Positions 40,982 to 49,899 of a stretch of 64,000 nucleotides of DNA are shown piece by piece. Each line of letters starts with the position of its first letter. Within the stretch, counting starts at the first letter, position 1. The DNA is taken from contig CACXUM010000006.1 of assembly GCA_902770835.1 (NCBI GenBank), forward strand, positions 9,198-73,197, written 5' to 3'. The notes beneath the pieces were generated by a model. That model ran no database searches. It saw only the letters and a program-made list of their open reading frames with translations, and was not told where the DNA came from. This stretch comes from an uncultured Bacteroidia bacterium. Its GTDB lineage: Bacteria; Bacteroidota; Bacteroidia; Bacteroidales; F082. The position numbers and the translations under genes are program-made.

Positions 40982-42310
40982 TTATGACGGATTACCCAAC
41001 TTTTCAAACTCCTCTTTCAAGTCAATAGTCTTTTCGTATTGCTCGTCGGAACGCTTGCGTTCATGCTCGGCAAACTTCTGGTACGCCTTGATAATCAACT
41101 CGTAATCCTTGTTTTGCTCCTCCAAGTCATGAACCAAGACATTCTTCTCCTCAATGCTTCTCTTCAACTCCTCAATGCGCTCCAAACGGTATTCATTAGC
41201 GGTTTGATAGGCCTGAATGTGTTTCTTCAAGTCCTCGATGACGATTTCGCGGCGGCGCACCTCGTCTTCCGCGTCACTCAGTTTGTCGTATCCGCGCCGA
41301 ATGCCCGAGTTAAGGTCGTTGCCAGCCAAAATCAGAATGGCAACAATCCAAATCCAAAGCAGGAGTATGATGAGCGTGCCGATGGAGCCATACAACACAT
41401 TATAGCGTGCAAAATTGGAGATATAGGTGTTGAAACCCACAGTTCCGAGGACGAAAAGCGTGGTGGCGAGAATCGTTCCGGGACTGAAAACCACGAAGTT
41501 ACGGTAGCGTTTTTCCCCGTTGGGGCCAAGCCGCTTGAGTTCCTGACGGTAATGCTCATTGAACCTGACATTGCCGAAATAATACAGCAAAGCAATGCCA
41601 AAACAAAGGGCGAAAACACCTATCACCCAACGCAATACCATGAACAAGAAGAAGGTAAACGAACCTCCTTCGATGATTTCGTTTGTGACCAAATATTTCA
41701 GGGCCGTGCCACCCAAGGAAATCAGCAGGACTGAAACCACCACCAACGCACCAATGATGATGAGCATGATGATGGCAAACAGCCGCTGAATCAGCCAACC
41801 TTTCAGCCCTAAGCCCTTGAAAGTGAGATAGTCGGCGTAAACATTTCGGAAGCCATTGAACACAGCCACGATGCCGCTTGAGCCGAACACCAAGCACAAA
41901 ACGACACTGATGGAAAGCAAGCCATCGTGGGGCCGATTCATAATGCCATCGATGGTTTCCTTAACGTAATCCATTGTCCCTGAAGGGATAAGAAAATCAT
42001 CCAAGGCTAACATCACCCTTCCGTAAAGGTTCGGGATGGGGATGTAGGGAATCAAAGTGAAGAAAAAGAGAATCAGCGGAAAGAGCGCGACAAAGAAATT
42101 GAACGCCACGCCAGCGGCGCGGTCGACCGTGCGGCCCTTGGTGAACAGTTTGAAGAAGTCGATGAGCACGTCCATCAGCGGCAACTTCGTGCCAGGGAAA
42201 CGCACCAAGCGCAAGAAGTTGTCGTCGCGGTTGTACCACTCTTTCACCGTCTGCATTTTGGCTTGCAGCCAGATTGACAGTTTTCCGTCTTTCTTTTCTT
42301 TGTTGGGCAT
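40982..42310 (-). CDS. YihY/BrkB-family membrane protein with C-terminal coiled coil
   Basis: 442 aa from the ATG at 42310; a further seven codons upstream are open but the minus-strand TATTTTTG box (42329-42336) lies there. Virul_fac_BrkB domain (residues about 40-320): TVDRAAGVAFNFFVALFPLI, FLIPSGTMDYVKETIDGIMN, VFGSSGIVAVFNGFRNVYAD, SPGTILATTLFVLGTVGFNT, and YGSIGTLIILLLWIWIVAIL. The last about 110 residues are a charged coiled coil (EDEVRRREIVIEDLKKHIQA, YRLERIEELKRSIEEKNVLV) that most YihY proteins lack. Inner membrane; transport role unproved. Confidence 0.87.
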   Translation of the reverse strand: MPNKEKKDGKLSIWLQAKMQTVKEWYNRDDNFLRLVRFPGTKLPLMDVLIDFFKLFTKGRTVDRAAGVAFNFFVALFPLILFFFTLIPYIPIPNLYGRVMLALDDFLIPSGTMDYVKETIDGIMNRPHDGLLSISVVLCLVFGSSGIVAVFNGFRNVYADYLTFKGLGLKGWLIQRLFAIIMLIIIGALVVVSVLLISLGGTALKYLVTNEIIEGGSFTFFLFMVLRWVIGVFALCFGIALLYYFGNVRFNEHYRQELKRLGPNGEKRYRNFVVFSPGTILATTLFVLGTVGFNTYISNFARYNVLYGSIGTLIILLLWIWIVAILILAGNDLNSGIRRGYDKLSDAEDEVRRREIVIEDLKKHIQAYQTANEYRLERIEELKRSIEEKNVLVHDLEEQNKDYELIIKAYQKFAEHERKRSDEQYEKTIDLKEEFEKLGNPS

Positions 42311-42368
42311 AAACGGAGTTTTATGGCGCAAAAATACGGGTTTTGTTGCAATGAGCCGATAAAAATCC

Positions 42369-42376
42369 TATTTTTG
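42369..42376 (+). promoter_or_regulatory. -7 element of rseC
   Basis: TATTTTTG ends 7 bp before the rseC ATG at 42384, so the transcript is predicted to be almost leaderless. It is divergent from the YihY box at 42329. Confidence 0.5.
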
Positions 42377-42383
42377 CGGCATT

Positions 42384-42803
42384 ATGACCAACGAAAGCAA
42401 CACCATATCCCACGAGGGTATCGTCACTAAAATCACCGACGACGAATTGGAAATCAAGATATTGGCGCAGAGCGCATGTGCAGCTTGCCACGCCAAAAGT
42501 GCCTGCGGCATGGGCGAACAGGCCGAGAAAATCCTCACCGTGCCACGCCCTAAGGGCCAAGACTTTGCGCTGAACCAAAAAGTGAACGTGAAAATGGCCA
42601 TTGGGCAGGGCAACAAGGCGGCGGTTTTGGCCTATCTCATCCCGATTCTTCTGCTTTTGGCCGTGCTTTTCGTATGCCTTGGCTTTGGGCTGAACGAAGG
42701 CCTTTCGGCACTTATCGCCATCGTCGCGCTGATACCTTATTATATTATACTCTATTTGAAGCGAGACAAATTGAAAAAACAGTTTTTGTATATTATTGAA
42801 TAA
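42384..42803 (+). CDS. rseC: RseC/MucC-family protein
   Basis: 139 aa. N-terminal ISHEGIVTKITDDELEIKIL, then a Cys cluster SACAACHAKSACGMGE (C-x2-C-x5-C), and two membrane helices (AAVLAYLIPILLLLAVLFVC, ALIAIVALIPYYIILYL). This is the RseC/MucC (PF04246) SoxR-reducing-system fold. In Bacteroidota it usually precedes the rnf operon, as here, and is thought to help Fe-S or redox maturation of the Rnf complex. The gap to rnfB contains a separate promoter. Confidence 0.9.
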   Translation: MTNESNTISHEGIVTKITDDELEIKILAQSACAACHAKSACGMGEQAEKILTVPRPKGQDFALNQKVNVKMAIGQGNKAAVLAYLIPILLLLAVLFVCLGFGLNEGLSALIAIVALIPYYIILYLKRDKLKKQFLYIIE

Positions 42804-42891
42804 CAAATAATTATTTCATTTTTTGAATTTTTATACAATTCGTATAATACAAAACGTATAATTTTGTAATGTGATTTGAATAATTTTTCCT

Positions 42892-42921
42892 TTGCCAAAA
42901 AAACGATATTCCGTATTTTTG
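42892..42921 (+). promoter_or_regulatory. Promoter of the rnf operon
   Basis: TTG (42892-42894), an exact 19-nt spacer and TATTTTTG (42914-42921) match the Bacteroidetes promoter. The 157-bp gap upstream is AT-rich with CGTATAAT/ACGTATAAT direct half-sites (42840-42865) that could be an operator. Confidence 0.82.
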
Positions 42922-42960
42922 CGGGTTCAAATCGAAAACAAACTCAAAATTCTTTTTTAA

Positions 42961-43908
42961 ATGAGTAACACTTTATTTATTTCCCTTGCGGTTCTCGGAA
43001 TCTTGGGCGGTGTGCTTGCCGTGGTTCTGTACTTCGTGGCACAGAAGTTCAAGGTCGAGGAGAACCCGCTGATTGACGAAGCGGAGGCTTGTCTGCCCGG
43101 CGCCAACTGCGGCGGCTGCGGCTTCGCGGGCTGTCGTGCCCTGGCCGAGGCCTGCGTGAAGCAAGCCGCCGAAAAAGGCAACATCGACGGACTGGCCTGC
43201 CCCGGCACCGACATGGGCAAGGTGGCCGCCGTCCTCGGACTGACCGCCGCCGCTTTCGAACCTAAAATTGCGGTGGTGCGCTGCAACGGCAGTTGCCAAA
43301 ACTCACCCTCCAAGGTGCATTACGAAGGCGCCGACATCTGCGCTTTCGCCAACACGCTCTACGCGGGCGAAGGCGGCTGCTCCAAAGGCTGCCTCGGCCT
43401 CGGCGACTGCGTGAAGAAGTGCAACTTCGACGCAATCCACATCGACAAGGAAACGGGCCTGCCCGTCGTCGACCCCGACAAGTGCGTGGGCTGCGGCGTG
43501 TGCGCCAAGAACTGCCCGCGTGGCATCATCGAAGTGCGCCCGCGCGGCAAGAAAGACCGCCGCGTGTTTGTGTGCTGCGTCAATACCGACAAGGGCGCAT
43601 TGGTCGTCAAGAACTGCTCGGTGGGTTGCATCGGATGCCAGAAGTGCCTGAAAGAGTGCCCGTTTGAGGCTATCGAGATGCGCGGCAACTTAGCCTACAT
43701 CGACCCGGCCAAGTGCAAGGCCTGCGGCAAGTGCGTTGAGGTCTGTCCTCGTGGCAGCATCCACGCCATCAACTTCCCGCCTCGCAAGCCGAAGACCGAA
43801 GACCCGAAGGTTTTGCAAGGCGCAGAACCCGTCGTGAAGCCACAGCCGAAACCAGAACCGGTTGAGGTGAAAACTGAAGTCAAACCCGAAAACACCGTCA
43901 AAGCATGA
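42961..43908 (+). CDS. rnfB: Rnf complex subunit RnfB
   Basis: 315 aa. Rnf is the membrane ferredoxin:NAD oxidoreductase that couples electron flow to ion (Na or H) pumping. RnfB features: N-terminal membrane helix (LFISLAVLGILGGVLAVVLY), the Fe-S cluster GANCGGCGFAGCRALAEACV, and further Cys clusters GGCSKGCLGLGDCVKKCNFD, KCVGCGVCAKNCPRGI, GCIGCQKCLKECPFEAIE and KCKACGKCVEVCPRGSIHA (four ferredoxin-type sites). The C-terminal 45 residues are a Pro/Lys/Glu tail (VVKPQPKPEPVEVKTEVKPE). First gene of the operon, 4-bp overlap with rnfC. Confidence 0.95.
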   Translation: MSNTLFISLAVLGILGGVLAVVLYFVAQKFKVEENPLIDEAEACLPGANCGGCGFAGCRALAEACVKQAAEKGNIDGLACPGTDMGKVAAVLGLTAAAFEPKIAVVRCNGSCQNSPSKVHYEGADICAFANTLYAGEGGCSKGCLGLGDCVKKCNFDAIHIDKETGLPVVDPDKCVGCGVCAKNCPRGIIEVRPRGKKDRRVFVCCVNTDKGALVVKNCSVGCIGCQKCLKECPFEAIEMRGNLAYIDPAKCKACGKCVEVCPRGSIHAINFPPRKPKTEDPKVLQGAEPVVKPQPKPEPVEVKTEVKPENTVKA

Positions 43909-45260
43909 ACCCGATAAAGACTTTCCAAAAAGGCGGCGTGCATCCCGAAGAGAACAAACTCTCGGCTCACCTGCCCATACAAGACTTCCCGATGCCCAAG
44001 CAAATCATCGTCCCGCTCGGACAATGCCTCGGCGCACCGGCTGAATGCATCGTCAAGAAAGGCGACCGCGTGTTGACGGGACAACTCATCGGCACGGCCA
44101 AAGGATTCGTCTCGGCCAACGTCCACTCGCCCGCCACGGGCATTGTCGCCAAAGTCGATGTGGTTATGGATCACACGGGATACTACAAGCCCGCCGTCTT
44201 CATCGACCGCGAAGACCAAGACGAATGGATCGAGGGCTACATTGACACCGATGAACTGATCACCGACATCAAATTGGATTCCAAGCAAATCATCGACAAG
44301 GTGAAAGAATGTGGCATCGTCGGCATGGGCGGCGCCACCTTCCCCACCCACGTCAAACTGATGGTTCCCGAAGGCAAGAAAGCCGAATACATTATTATTA
44401 ATGCCGCCGAATGTGAGCCTTACCTCACCTGCGACTTCCGCCTACTGTTGGAAAAAACGCAAGAATTCCTCGTCGGCGTGAAAATCCTGATGAAGGCCGT
44501 CAATACGGACAAGGGCATCATCGGCATCGAGGAGAACAAGATGGAAGCCATCGAACTGCTCGACAAGACCATCAACGAGCACCGCGACCTTTACAAAGGC
44601 ATCGAGGTGCAGCCCTTGAAGACCAAATATCCTCAAGGCGGTGAGAAGCAATTGATTAAGGCCGTCACAGGGCGCGAAGTGCCGTCGGGCAAGCTGCCCA
44701 TCGAGACGGGTTGCGTCGTGGTCAATGTGGCATCGACTTACGCCATTTATGAGGCCGTACAAAAGAACAAGCCCTTGATTGAGCGCATCGTCACCGTGAC
44801 GGGCAAGTCGGTCAAGAAGCCAGGCAACTTCCGTGTGCGTTTCGGCACGCCTGCCGACCTCCTCATCGAGGCCGCTGGCGGTCTGCCCGAAGGCATCACC
44901 GATGTCATCAACGGCGGCCCGATGATGGGCAAGTCGGTGTCGGTCACAAATTTCCCGTGCATCAAAGGCACTTCGGGCATCCTCCTGATGACCTTGAACG
45001 AGGCCCAAGACCGTCGCCAGACCAATTGCATCCGTTGCGGTCGTTGCGCGATGGCCTGCCCGATGGGCTTGCAGCCGTTCCTGCTCCACAAGTTGGCCAA
45101 GCAGAACAATTTCGACGAGACGGAAACCAACCACATCATGGACTGCATCGAATGTGGCTCATGCGAGTTCACCTGCCCCGCCAACATCCCGCTGCTCGAC
45201 TACATCCGCTACGGCAAGGCCAAGACGGGTGCCATCATCCGTGCAAGAAACCAAAAATGA
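43905..45260 (+). CDS. rnfC: Rnf complex subunit RnfC
   Basis: 451 aa. NADH/FMN-binding subunit at the cytosolic side. Features: GGVHPEENKLSAHLPIQDFP, LGQCLGAPAECIVKKGDRVL, the NAD/FMN domain GIVGMGGATFPTHVKLMVPE, IINAAECEPYLTCDFRLLLE, YPQGGEKQLIKAVTGREVPS and two C-terminal 4Fe-4S motifs (NCIRCGRCAMACPMGLQ, DCIECGSCEFTCPANIPLLD). It overlaps rnfB by 4 bp; the spacer to rnfD has the AAATTTTAAATCTTAAATTT tract. Confidence 0.95.
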   Translation: MNPIKTFQKGGVHPEENKLSAHLPIQDFPMPKQIIVPLGQCLGAPAECIVKKGDRVLTGQLIGTAKGFVSANVHSPATGIVAKVDVVMDHTGYYKPAVFIDREDQDEWIEGYIDTDELITDIKLDSKQIIDKVKECGIVGMGGATFPTHVKLMVPEGKKAEYIIINAAECEPYLTCDFRLLLEKTQEFLVGVKILMKAVNTDKGIIGIEENKMEAIELLDKTINEHRDLYKGIEVQPLKTKYPQGGEKQLIKAVTGREVPSGKLPIETGCVVVNVASTYAIYEAVQKNKPLIERIVTVTGKSVKKPGNFRVRFGTPADLLIEAAGGLPEGITDVINGGPMMGKSVSVTNFPCIKGTSGILLMTLNEAQDRRQTNCIRCGRCAMACPMGLQPFLLHKLAKQNNFDETETNHIMDCIECGSCEFTCPANIPLLDYIRYGKAKTGAIIRARNQK

Positions 45261-45291
45261 ATTTTAAATTTTAAATCTTAAATTTGAAATT

Positions 45292-46287
45292 ATGAACAAA
45301 TACACAATATCAGGTTCGCCGCATGTACACTCGACGGAAAACACGCAGAAAATCATGTATCGCGTGATTCTCGCCTTGGTTCCCGCCTTGCTTGTGGCTT
45401 TGTACTATTTCGGCTGGTATGCGCTCAGGCTGACCATCGTTTCGATAGCCGCCTGTATGCTGACCGAATGGCTTATCCAGAAATTCCTCATCAAGGGGCC
45501 TTTGACCATCAATGACGGCTCAGCCGCTTTAACTGGTTTACTTTTGGCCTTCAACGTGCCCGCCAACCTTCCCATTTGGATGGCCATCGTGGGCAGCATC
45601 GTCGCCATCGGCGTGGGCAAGATGGCCTTCGGCGGCTTGGGCAAAAACCCCTTCAACCCCGCTTTGGTAGGCCGTGTGTTCATGCTCGTGTCGTTCCCGA
45701 CCGCCATGACCACTTGGCCGCAAGCCCAGCCCATCTTCGAGAAAGGCTTCTTCGCCGATGCCGTCACGGGTCCCACCCCGCTCGGCATACTGAAGGAATC
45801 CGGCGTGGGTTCGCTGGCCGAAACAGGCGACATGCAGTTCCTTGACATGGTTCTCGGCAACCGTGGTGGTGCCTTTGGCGAGGTTTGCGCCATCGCCCTG
45901 CTGCTTGGTGCGATTTACCTTTTAGCCCGCCGCGTCATCGAATTCGTGACACCTTTGACCATCCTGCTCACGGTGTTCGTGTTCACGGGCATTTGCCATT
46001 TGGTCAATCCGGCCAACTTCATCGCGCCGTGGTACCATATCGTGTATGGCGGCCTCATCCTCGGTGCCTTCTTCATGGCGACCGACATGGTGACCACCCC
46101 CATGACCTTGAAAGGCAAGCTTTTGTTCGGTTTCGGCATCGGTGTCATTACGGTGGTGATTCGTCTTTGGGGAGCCTATCCCGAGGGGGTTTCCTTCGCC
46201 ATCCTGATTATGAACGCCTTCACGCCGCTCATCAACAAGGCCTTCAAGCCGCAAGTTTTCGGAGTCGTCAAACCTGCTAAAAACTAA
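45292..46287 (+). CDS. rnfD: Rnf complex subunit RnfD
   Basis: 331 aa, about eight membrane helices. It carries the covalent-FMN threonine motif in FADAVTGPTPLGILKESG (usual form S/TGxT-P-L) and also ISGSPHVHSTENTQKIMYRV and PIWMAIVGSIVAIGVGKMAF plus GGLGKNPFNPALVGRVFMLV. RnfD is an integral membrane subunit holding FMN near the ion path. The ribosome-binding region is in the A-rich spacer. Intact and in order with rnfG. Confidence 0.95.
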   Translation: MNKYTISGSPHVHSTENTQKIMYRVILALVPALLVALYYFGWYALRLTIVSIAACMLTEWLIQKFLIKGPLTINDGSAALTGLLLAFNVPANLPIWMAIVGSIVAIGVGKMAFGGLGKNPFNPALVGRVFMLVSFPTAMTTWPQAQPIFEKGFFADAVTGPTPLGILKESGVGSLAETGDMQFLDMVLGNRGGAFGEVCAIALLLGAIYLLARRVIEFVTPLTILLTVFVFTGICHLVNPANFIAPWYHIVYGGLILGAFFMATDMVTTPMTLKGKLLFGFGIGVITVVIRLWGAYPEGVSFAILIMNAFTPLINKAFKPQVFGVVKPAKN

Positions 46288-46292
46288 ACGCC

Positions 46293-46874
46293 ATGGCAAA
46301 GAAACCCTCCACCTTAATTAATATGGTCGTCGCCCTGCTCGTCATCACGGCGATTTCGGGCGGCTTGCTCGGCCTCGTCTATGGCATGACCAAAGACACC
46401 ATCGCCGAGGTTGACCAAAAGAAGAACGCGGCTGCCATCGCCGAAGTGCTTGGCACCGACGAGAACTCAAGATTAGAAACCGTCACCAAAGACGATTTGA
46501 CCTACAACTTGGCTTACGACGCACAAGGCAACCTGCTCGGTGCCGCCGTGAAGACCTTCTCCAACGCCGGCTTCAGCGGCCGCATCGAACTGATGGTGGG
46601 CCTGCTCGCCGACGGCACCATCAACAAGGTTTCGGTGCTTCAGCAAAGCGAGACGCCCGGCTTGGGCGCCAACATGGTGAACCCGAAATTCAAGGACCAG
46701 TTCGATGGCAAGAACCCCGCCTCGTTCAAGCTGAGCGTCACCAAAGACGGCGGCGACGTGGATGCCATCACCGCAGCCACCATCAGCTCACGCGCCTTCA
46801 GTGAGGCCGTGCAATTGGCCTGCGACGGCTTCGAGGCCAACAAAAACCAATTCATGAAAGGAGGACAACAATGA
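46293..46874 (+). CDS. rnfG: Rnf complex subunit RnfG
   Basis: 193 aa. One N-terminal membrane helix ([20 protein letters not shown]) and a periplasmic FMN-binding domain with the covalent-FMN threonine in [20 protein letters not shown] (usual SGAT replaced by TAAT). Further: [40 protein letters not shown]. It overlaps rnfE by 4 bp. Confidence 0.94.
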   Translation: MAKKPSTLINMVVALLVITAISGGLLGLVYGMTKDTIAEVDQKKNAAAIAEVLGTDENSRLETVTKDDLTYNLAYDAQGNLLGAAVKTFSNAGFSGRIELMVGLLADGTINKVSVLQQSETPGLGANMVNPKFKDQFDGKNPASFKLSVTKDGGDVDAITAATISSRAFSEAVQLACDGFEANKNQFMKGGQQ

Positions 46875-47464
46875 GTAACAACCTGCAAACCTTCACAAGG
46901 GGTTTCATCAAGGAGAACCCCATTTTGGTGCTGCTGTTGGGCTGCTGCCCGACTTTGGCCACCACCACCAGCGCCATCAACGGCATGTCGATGGGCTTGG
47001 CCACCACCTTCGTCCTTATCATGTCGAACTTGGTAATTTCGCTGCTCAAGGGCTTCATTCCCGACAAGGTGCGTATCCCCTGCTTCATCGTGGTCATCGC
47101 TTCGTTTGTGACCATCGTGCAACTCGTCATGCAAGCCTACGTTCCCGACATTTATGAGACTTTGGGCCTGTTCATTCCCCTTATCGTGGTGAACTGCATC
47201 GTGCTCGGTCGCGCCGAGGCCTTCGCCTCGAAGAACCCCGTGTGGCCATCGATTCTCGACGGCACGGGCATGGGCTTGGGCTTCACCTTCGCCCTTACCA
47301 TCTTGGGCTGCATCCGCGAACTCCTTGGAAGCGGCACCATGTTTGGCCTTCGCATCCTGCCCGAAACGGCCAACATCCTGCTCTTCATCCTGCCTCCGGG
47401 CGCGTTCATCTGCCTCGGATTCCTTATCGCTATCGTCAACCAGTTCAGAAAAGAAAGTCACTAA
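46871..47464 (+). CDS. rnfE: Rnf complex subunit RnfE
   Basis: 197 aa, six membrane helices: [94 protein letters not shown]. The N-terminal Cys and the buried Cys of [10 protein letters not shown] are the ones proposed to bind the membrane Fe-S cluster shared with RnfA. It is 3 bp from rnfA. Confidence 0.95.
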   Translation: MSNNLQTFTRGFIKENPILVLLLGCCPTLATTTSAINGMSMGLATTFVLIMSNLVISLLKGFIPDKVRIPCFIVVIASFVTIVQLVMQAYVPDIYETLGLFIPLIVVNCIVLGRAEAFASKNPVWPSILDGTGMGLGFTFALTILGCIRELLGSGTMFGLRILPETANILLFILPPGAFICLGFLIAIVNQFRKESH

Positions 47465-47467
47465 GCC

Positions 47468-48070
47468 ATGAAATACCTCATCATCATCCTTTCGACCATC
47501 TTGGTCAATAACGTGATCTTCAGCCAGTTCCTTGGCATTTGTCCCTTCTTGGGCACCTCGAAGAAGACCTCAACCGCAGTGGGTATGAGCGCAGCCGTCA
47601 TCTTCGTGATGACTTTGGCCACGCTCGTCACATGGCTTGTGAACCAGTACATCCTGATTCCCTTGGGCTTGGACAAGTTCATGCAGACCATTGCCTTCAT
47701 CCTCATCATCGCCGCCTTGGTGCAGATGGTGGAGATTATCTTGAAGAAAATCAGCCCATCGCTCTACACCGCCTTGGGCGTGTTCTTGCCTCTGATTACG
47801 ACCAACTGCGCCGTTTTGGGCGTGGCTTTGACCGTGGTCACCAAGCCGTTCAACTACGGCGGTGTGCCCCATCTGCTGAGCCTTGGCGAGTCGATGGTGT
47901 ATGCCGTAGGCATCGCCTTGGGTTTTGGCTTGGCCTTGGTGCTGTTTGCGGGCATCCGCGAGCACGTCGAGCTGATGGAAGCCCCGAAGGGCATGAAAGG
48001 CACTCCGATTGCCCTGATTGTCGCCGGCATCTTGGCTATGGCGTTCATGGGATTTACGGGAGTGGTGTAA
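47468..48070 (+). CDS. rnfA: Rnf complex subunit RnfA
   Basis: 200 aa, six membrane helices, topologically inverted relative to RnfE. Features: IIILSTILVNNVIFSQFLGI, CPFLGTSKKTSTAVGMSAAV, LVQMVEIILKKISPSLYTAL and GVFLPLITTNCAVLGVALTV (the TTNCA motif). It ends the operon; nothing like a classic terminator follows directly, and the repeat-rich island begins one base after its stop. Confidence 0.95.
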   Translation: MKYLIIILSTILVNNVIFSQFLGICPFLGTSKKTSTAVGMSAAVIFVMTLATLVTWLVNQYILIPLGLDKFMQTIAFILIIAALVQMVEIILKKISPSLYTALGVFLPLITTNCAVLGVALTVVTKPFNYGGVPHLLSLGESMVYAVGIALGFGLALVLFAGIREHVELMEAPKGMKGTPIALIVAGILAMAFMGFTGVV

Positions 48071-48167
48071 TGCAGGGACTCACGTCACCTGCTTACTGAT
48101 GTGCCGTCCCTATGGGACTATATGCGACATATGCCGCGGTGGTGCAGGGACTCACATCGCCTGCTGC
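48071..48167. repeat. Direct repeat pair with palindromic core after rnfA
   Basis: TGCAGGGACTCACGTCACCT (from 48071) recurs as TGCAGGGACTCACATCGCCT (from 48143). Between them are GTCCC-TAT-GGGAC and a GCATAT/ATGCCG stretch, in the style of interspersed Bacteroidales repeats. It joins the end of the rnf operon to a truncated gene fragment. Confidence 0.65.
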
Positions 48168-48508
48168 AACAGGTACATTATGGCGAGGCTTTTGAGTTGG
48201 ATGTACCTATCCAACCTTTGGGAAACGACGAATATCGTGCTTCCACACACATTTGCTTGGTGGCAGGTTTTTACTCAAATCCTGAAGCAGGAACTTCACT
48301 TCTGTTCAGAATAAGCCATACGGGTATCCAAGACAACACATCCAACATTTCGGCCTATCCCAACCCGGCCAAGGATATTTTGAACATCTGCCTTTCGGGA
48401 CGCCCTTTGGCGAAGCAAGCCACCGTCCAAGTCATTGACGCCAAAGGGCGCGTCTGCATGGAGCACCTTCCCGCCAGCCTTGGCGAGAGGCTTGTCCTCG
48501 ACGTTTCG
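48167..48508 (+). pseudogene. Fragment of a T9SS-exported protein (C-terminal region)
   Basis: An open stretch without its own start reads QQVHYGEAFELDVPIQPLGN, then ISAYPNPAKDILNICLSGRP, VQVIDAKGRVCMEHLPAS and LGERLVLDVS. The YPNPAKDxLNI and VxVxDxxGRV patterns are the T9SS type A sorting domain. It lacks the N-terminus (joined to repeats at 48167) and is cut before the last strands by 100-bp repeat R1. A start at 48101 would lie within repeat DNA. Reading: remnant of a cell-surface protein gene disrupted by repeat-mediated rearrangement. Confidence 0.7.
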
Positions 48509-48512
48509 CCCC

Positions 48513-48612
48513 CCCCGTTCCCCCGAATTTCCAAATTCGGGATCCGCGAGCATCAGCATTTGCCATGCGGAAAAAAGGCTTGCGCAGTTGGAGGGAAAGC
48601 CTTAACTTTGCC
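48513..48612 (+). repeat. 100-bp repeat R1
   Basis: First of three copies (R1-R3). Contains the palindrome CCCGAATTTCCAAATTCGGG, a GCATTTGCCATGC near-hairpin, GGCTTGCGCAGTTGGAGGG and an end TAACTTTG. TTG in GCTTGCG lies 20 nt before TAACTTTG, so the repeat ends in a Bacteroidetes-type promoter pointing at the Rhs tip gene. Confidence 0.8.
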
Positions 48613-48635
48613 GCCTGAAACGAAACGACTACCGC

Positions 48636-49496
48636 ATGTACACCCCCCTGCGCTACATCGACCCAAGTGGCTGGGCACCTAGAGAACCCGGCAACGGACA
48701 ACCCGACGACCCGCCCGGCTTCGTCCATTACCGCCCGGGGATATACAACCCCACCGACAGCGAATCCGCATGGCTCGTCCGTCTTCCCGACGCTTACGTC
48801 AATGCCACAAGCGACGGCTACACCACAAACACGAACACCTCAAACACGAACACCACAAACACGAACACCACAACCACCCCCTACACCGAAGGCACACCAT
48901 GGAACAACTACCAGCAGTACAGCTATCTCGGAACAACCAACAATACTGGACCGACATTGGGAAGCGGAGGCGGCGGTGGCGGCTCGATAGGCATGGGAGC
49001 CAACAACCAATTTGGAAACAGCAAACTGACACCGAGCGTGGTGAACTATGTCGTCACTGGCGCAGGAACGATTACAGGCTACCAAAACAGCCTGTGGGAA
49101 AAACCCAAAAGCAGAGCCCAAAAAGCCATCAACCAGAAAAAGGCCTACGAAACCCAAAAAGCCCTAAAACAAAAAGGCATCACCAAGTCCGTGAAAGAAA
49201 TCAAGGCGGGGAAAATTACAAACTTGAATAAAGCTAGTAATGTTTTGGGAGCAACAGGAGTGCTAATTTCTAGTTATGAATTATATACAACAAATGAGAT
49301 TAAACCTTCTCACCTATATGATTTTACGGCATCTGCTACTTGTTTTGCTTTGGGTGTCCTTTTCGTATCTAGTCCTGCAGGATGGATAGCGGGAGCGGTA
49401 ATTTTAGGAGCAGAAGTGGTTTCTTATGCTTTTACCGGTCAATCTGTTGGAGAACATCTGAATAATAATATTAATTGGAGTTATAAGCGGTATTAG
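48636..49496 (+). CDS. Rhs/polymorphic-toxin C-terminal tip (displaced core end plus variable domain)
   Basis: 286 aa from the ATG at 48636; the frame is open to 48606, giving LKRNDYRMYTPLRYIDPSGW, the end of an Rhs repeat core (PLxYxDPSG). So the large Rhs filament upstream is missing and only the tip remains. Then a Pro/Asn/Thr-rich linker with NTNTTNTNTT repeats, a Gly tract, a charged region (KPKSRAQKAINQKKAYETQK), and a hydrophobic C-terminal domain with SPAGWIAGAVILGAEVVSYA and FTGQSVGEHLNNNINWSYKR. The toxin activity is unknown; the hydrophobic end suggests membrane action or a pretoxin-like segment. The last half is AT-rich compared with the first. The gene directly after may encode its immunity protein. 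Confidence 0.7.
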   Translation: MYTPLRYIDPSGWAPREPGNGQPDDPPGFVHYRPGIYNPTDSESAWLVRLPDAYVNATSDGYTTNTNTSNTNTTNTNTTTTPYTEGTPWNNYQQYSYLGTTNNTGPTLGSGGGGGGSIGMGANNQFGNSKLTPSVVNYVVTGAGTITGYQNSLWEKPKSRAQKAINQKKAYETQKALKQKGITKSVKEIKAGKITNLNKASNVLGATGVLISSYELYTTNEIKPSHLYDFTASATCFALGVLFVSSPAGWIAGAVILGAEVVSYAFTGQSVGEHLNNNINWSYKRY

Positions 49497-49502
49497 TCAA
49501 TC

Positions 49503-49889
49503 ATGGTCTTTGATTACATATATTATCGTCTGTTAAAACAATACAGCAAGCAGAAATGGAACGACAATCCATGTGCCAGTGCTTGTTTGTTTCTATGCAC
49601 AATACAGTTCTTGATTGTTTATTGCATTTGCATGTTTTTCAGGCCTATATTTGTGCCCGAAAGCTCTGACCCAAACAGAACTGTCACGTTTGTTGCTGCC
49701 ATTGTGGTAATGGTTTCTTTGTATGTTTTTGACTATTCACGCTACAAGAATAAAGCCACAGAATTGGAGAGAAAATACAAAGACAGCAAAGCCAACAAAT
49801 GGTTTAAGTTATGGATGTTGTTTGTGTTGATGTGGCTGTTGTTTTTGTTGCCATTTCTTGTGTCAGCCATTGTAAAGGGGTTGAATTAA
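49503..49889 (+). CDS. Small membrane protein, candidate immunity protein 1
   Basis: 128 aa with three membrane helices: SACLFLCTIQFLIVYCICMF, TVTFVAAIVVMVSLYVFDYS and WFKLWMLFVLMWLLFLLPFL, plus a charged loop (KNKATELERKYKDSKANKW). It starts 6 bp after the Rhs tip and is paralogous to the protein at 50212-50610 (same layout and loop). The position after a toxin tip is typical for an immunity gene; a membrane location would suit a membrane-acting toxin. No named family was recognised. Confidence 0.6.
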   Translation: MVFDYIYYRLLKQYSKQKWNDNPCASACLFLCTIQFLIVYCICMFFRPIFVPESSDPNRTVTFVAAIVVMVSLYVFDYSRYKNKATELERKYKDSKANKWFKLWMLFVLMWLLFLLPFLVSAIVKGLN

Positions 49890-49899
49890 TGTTTGATTA

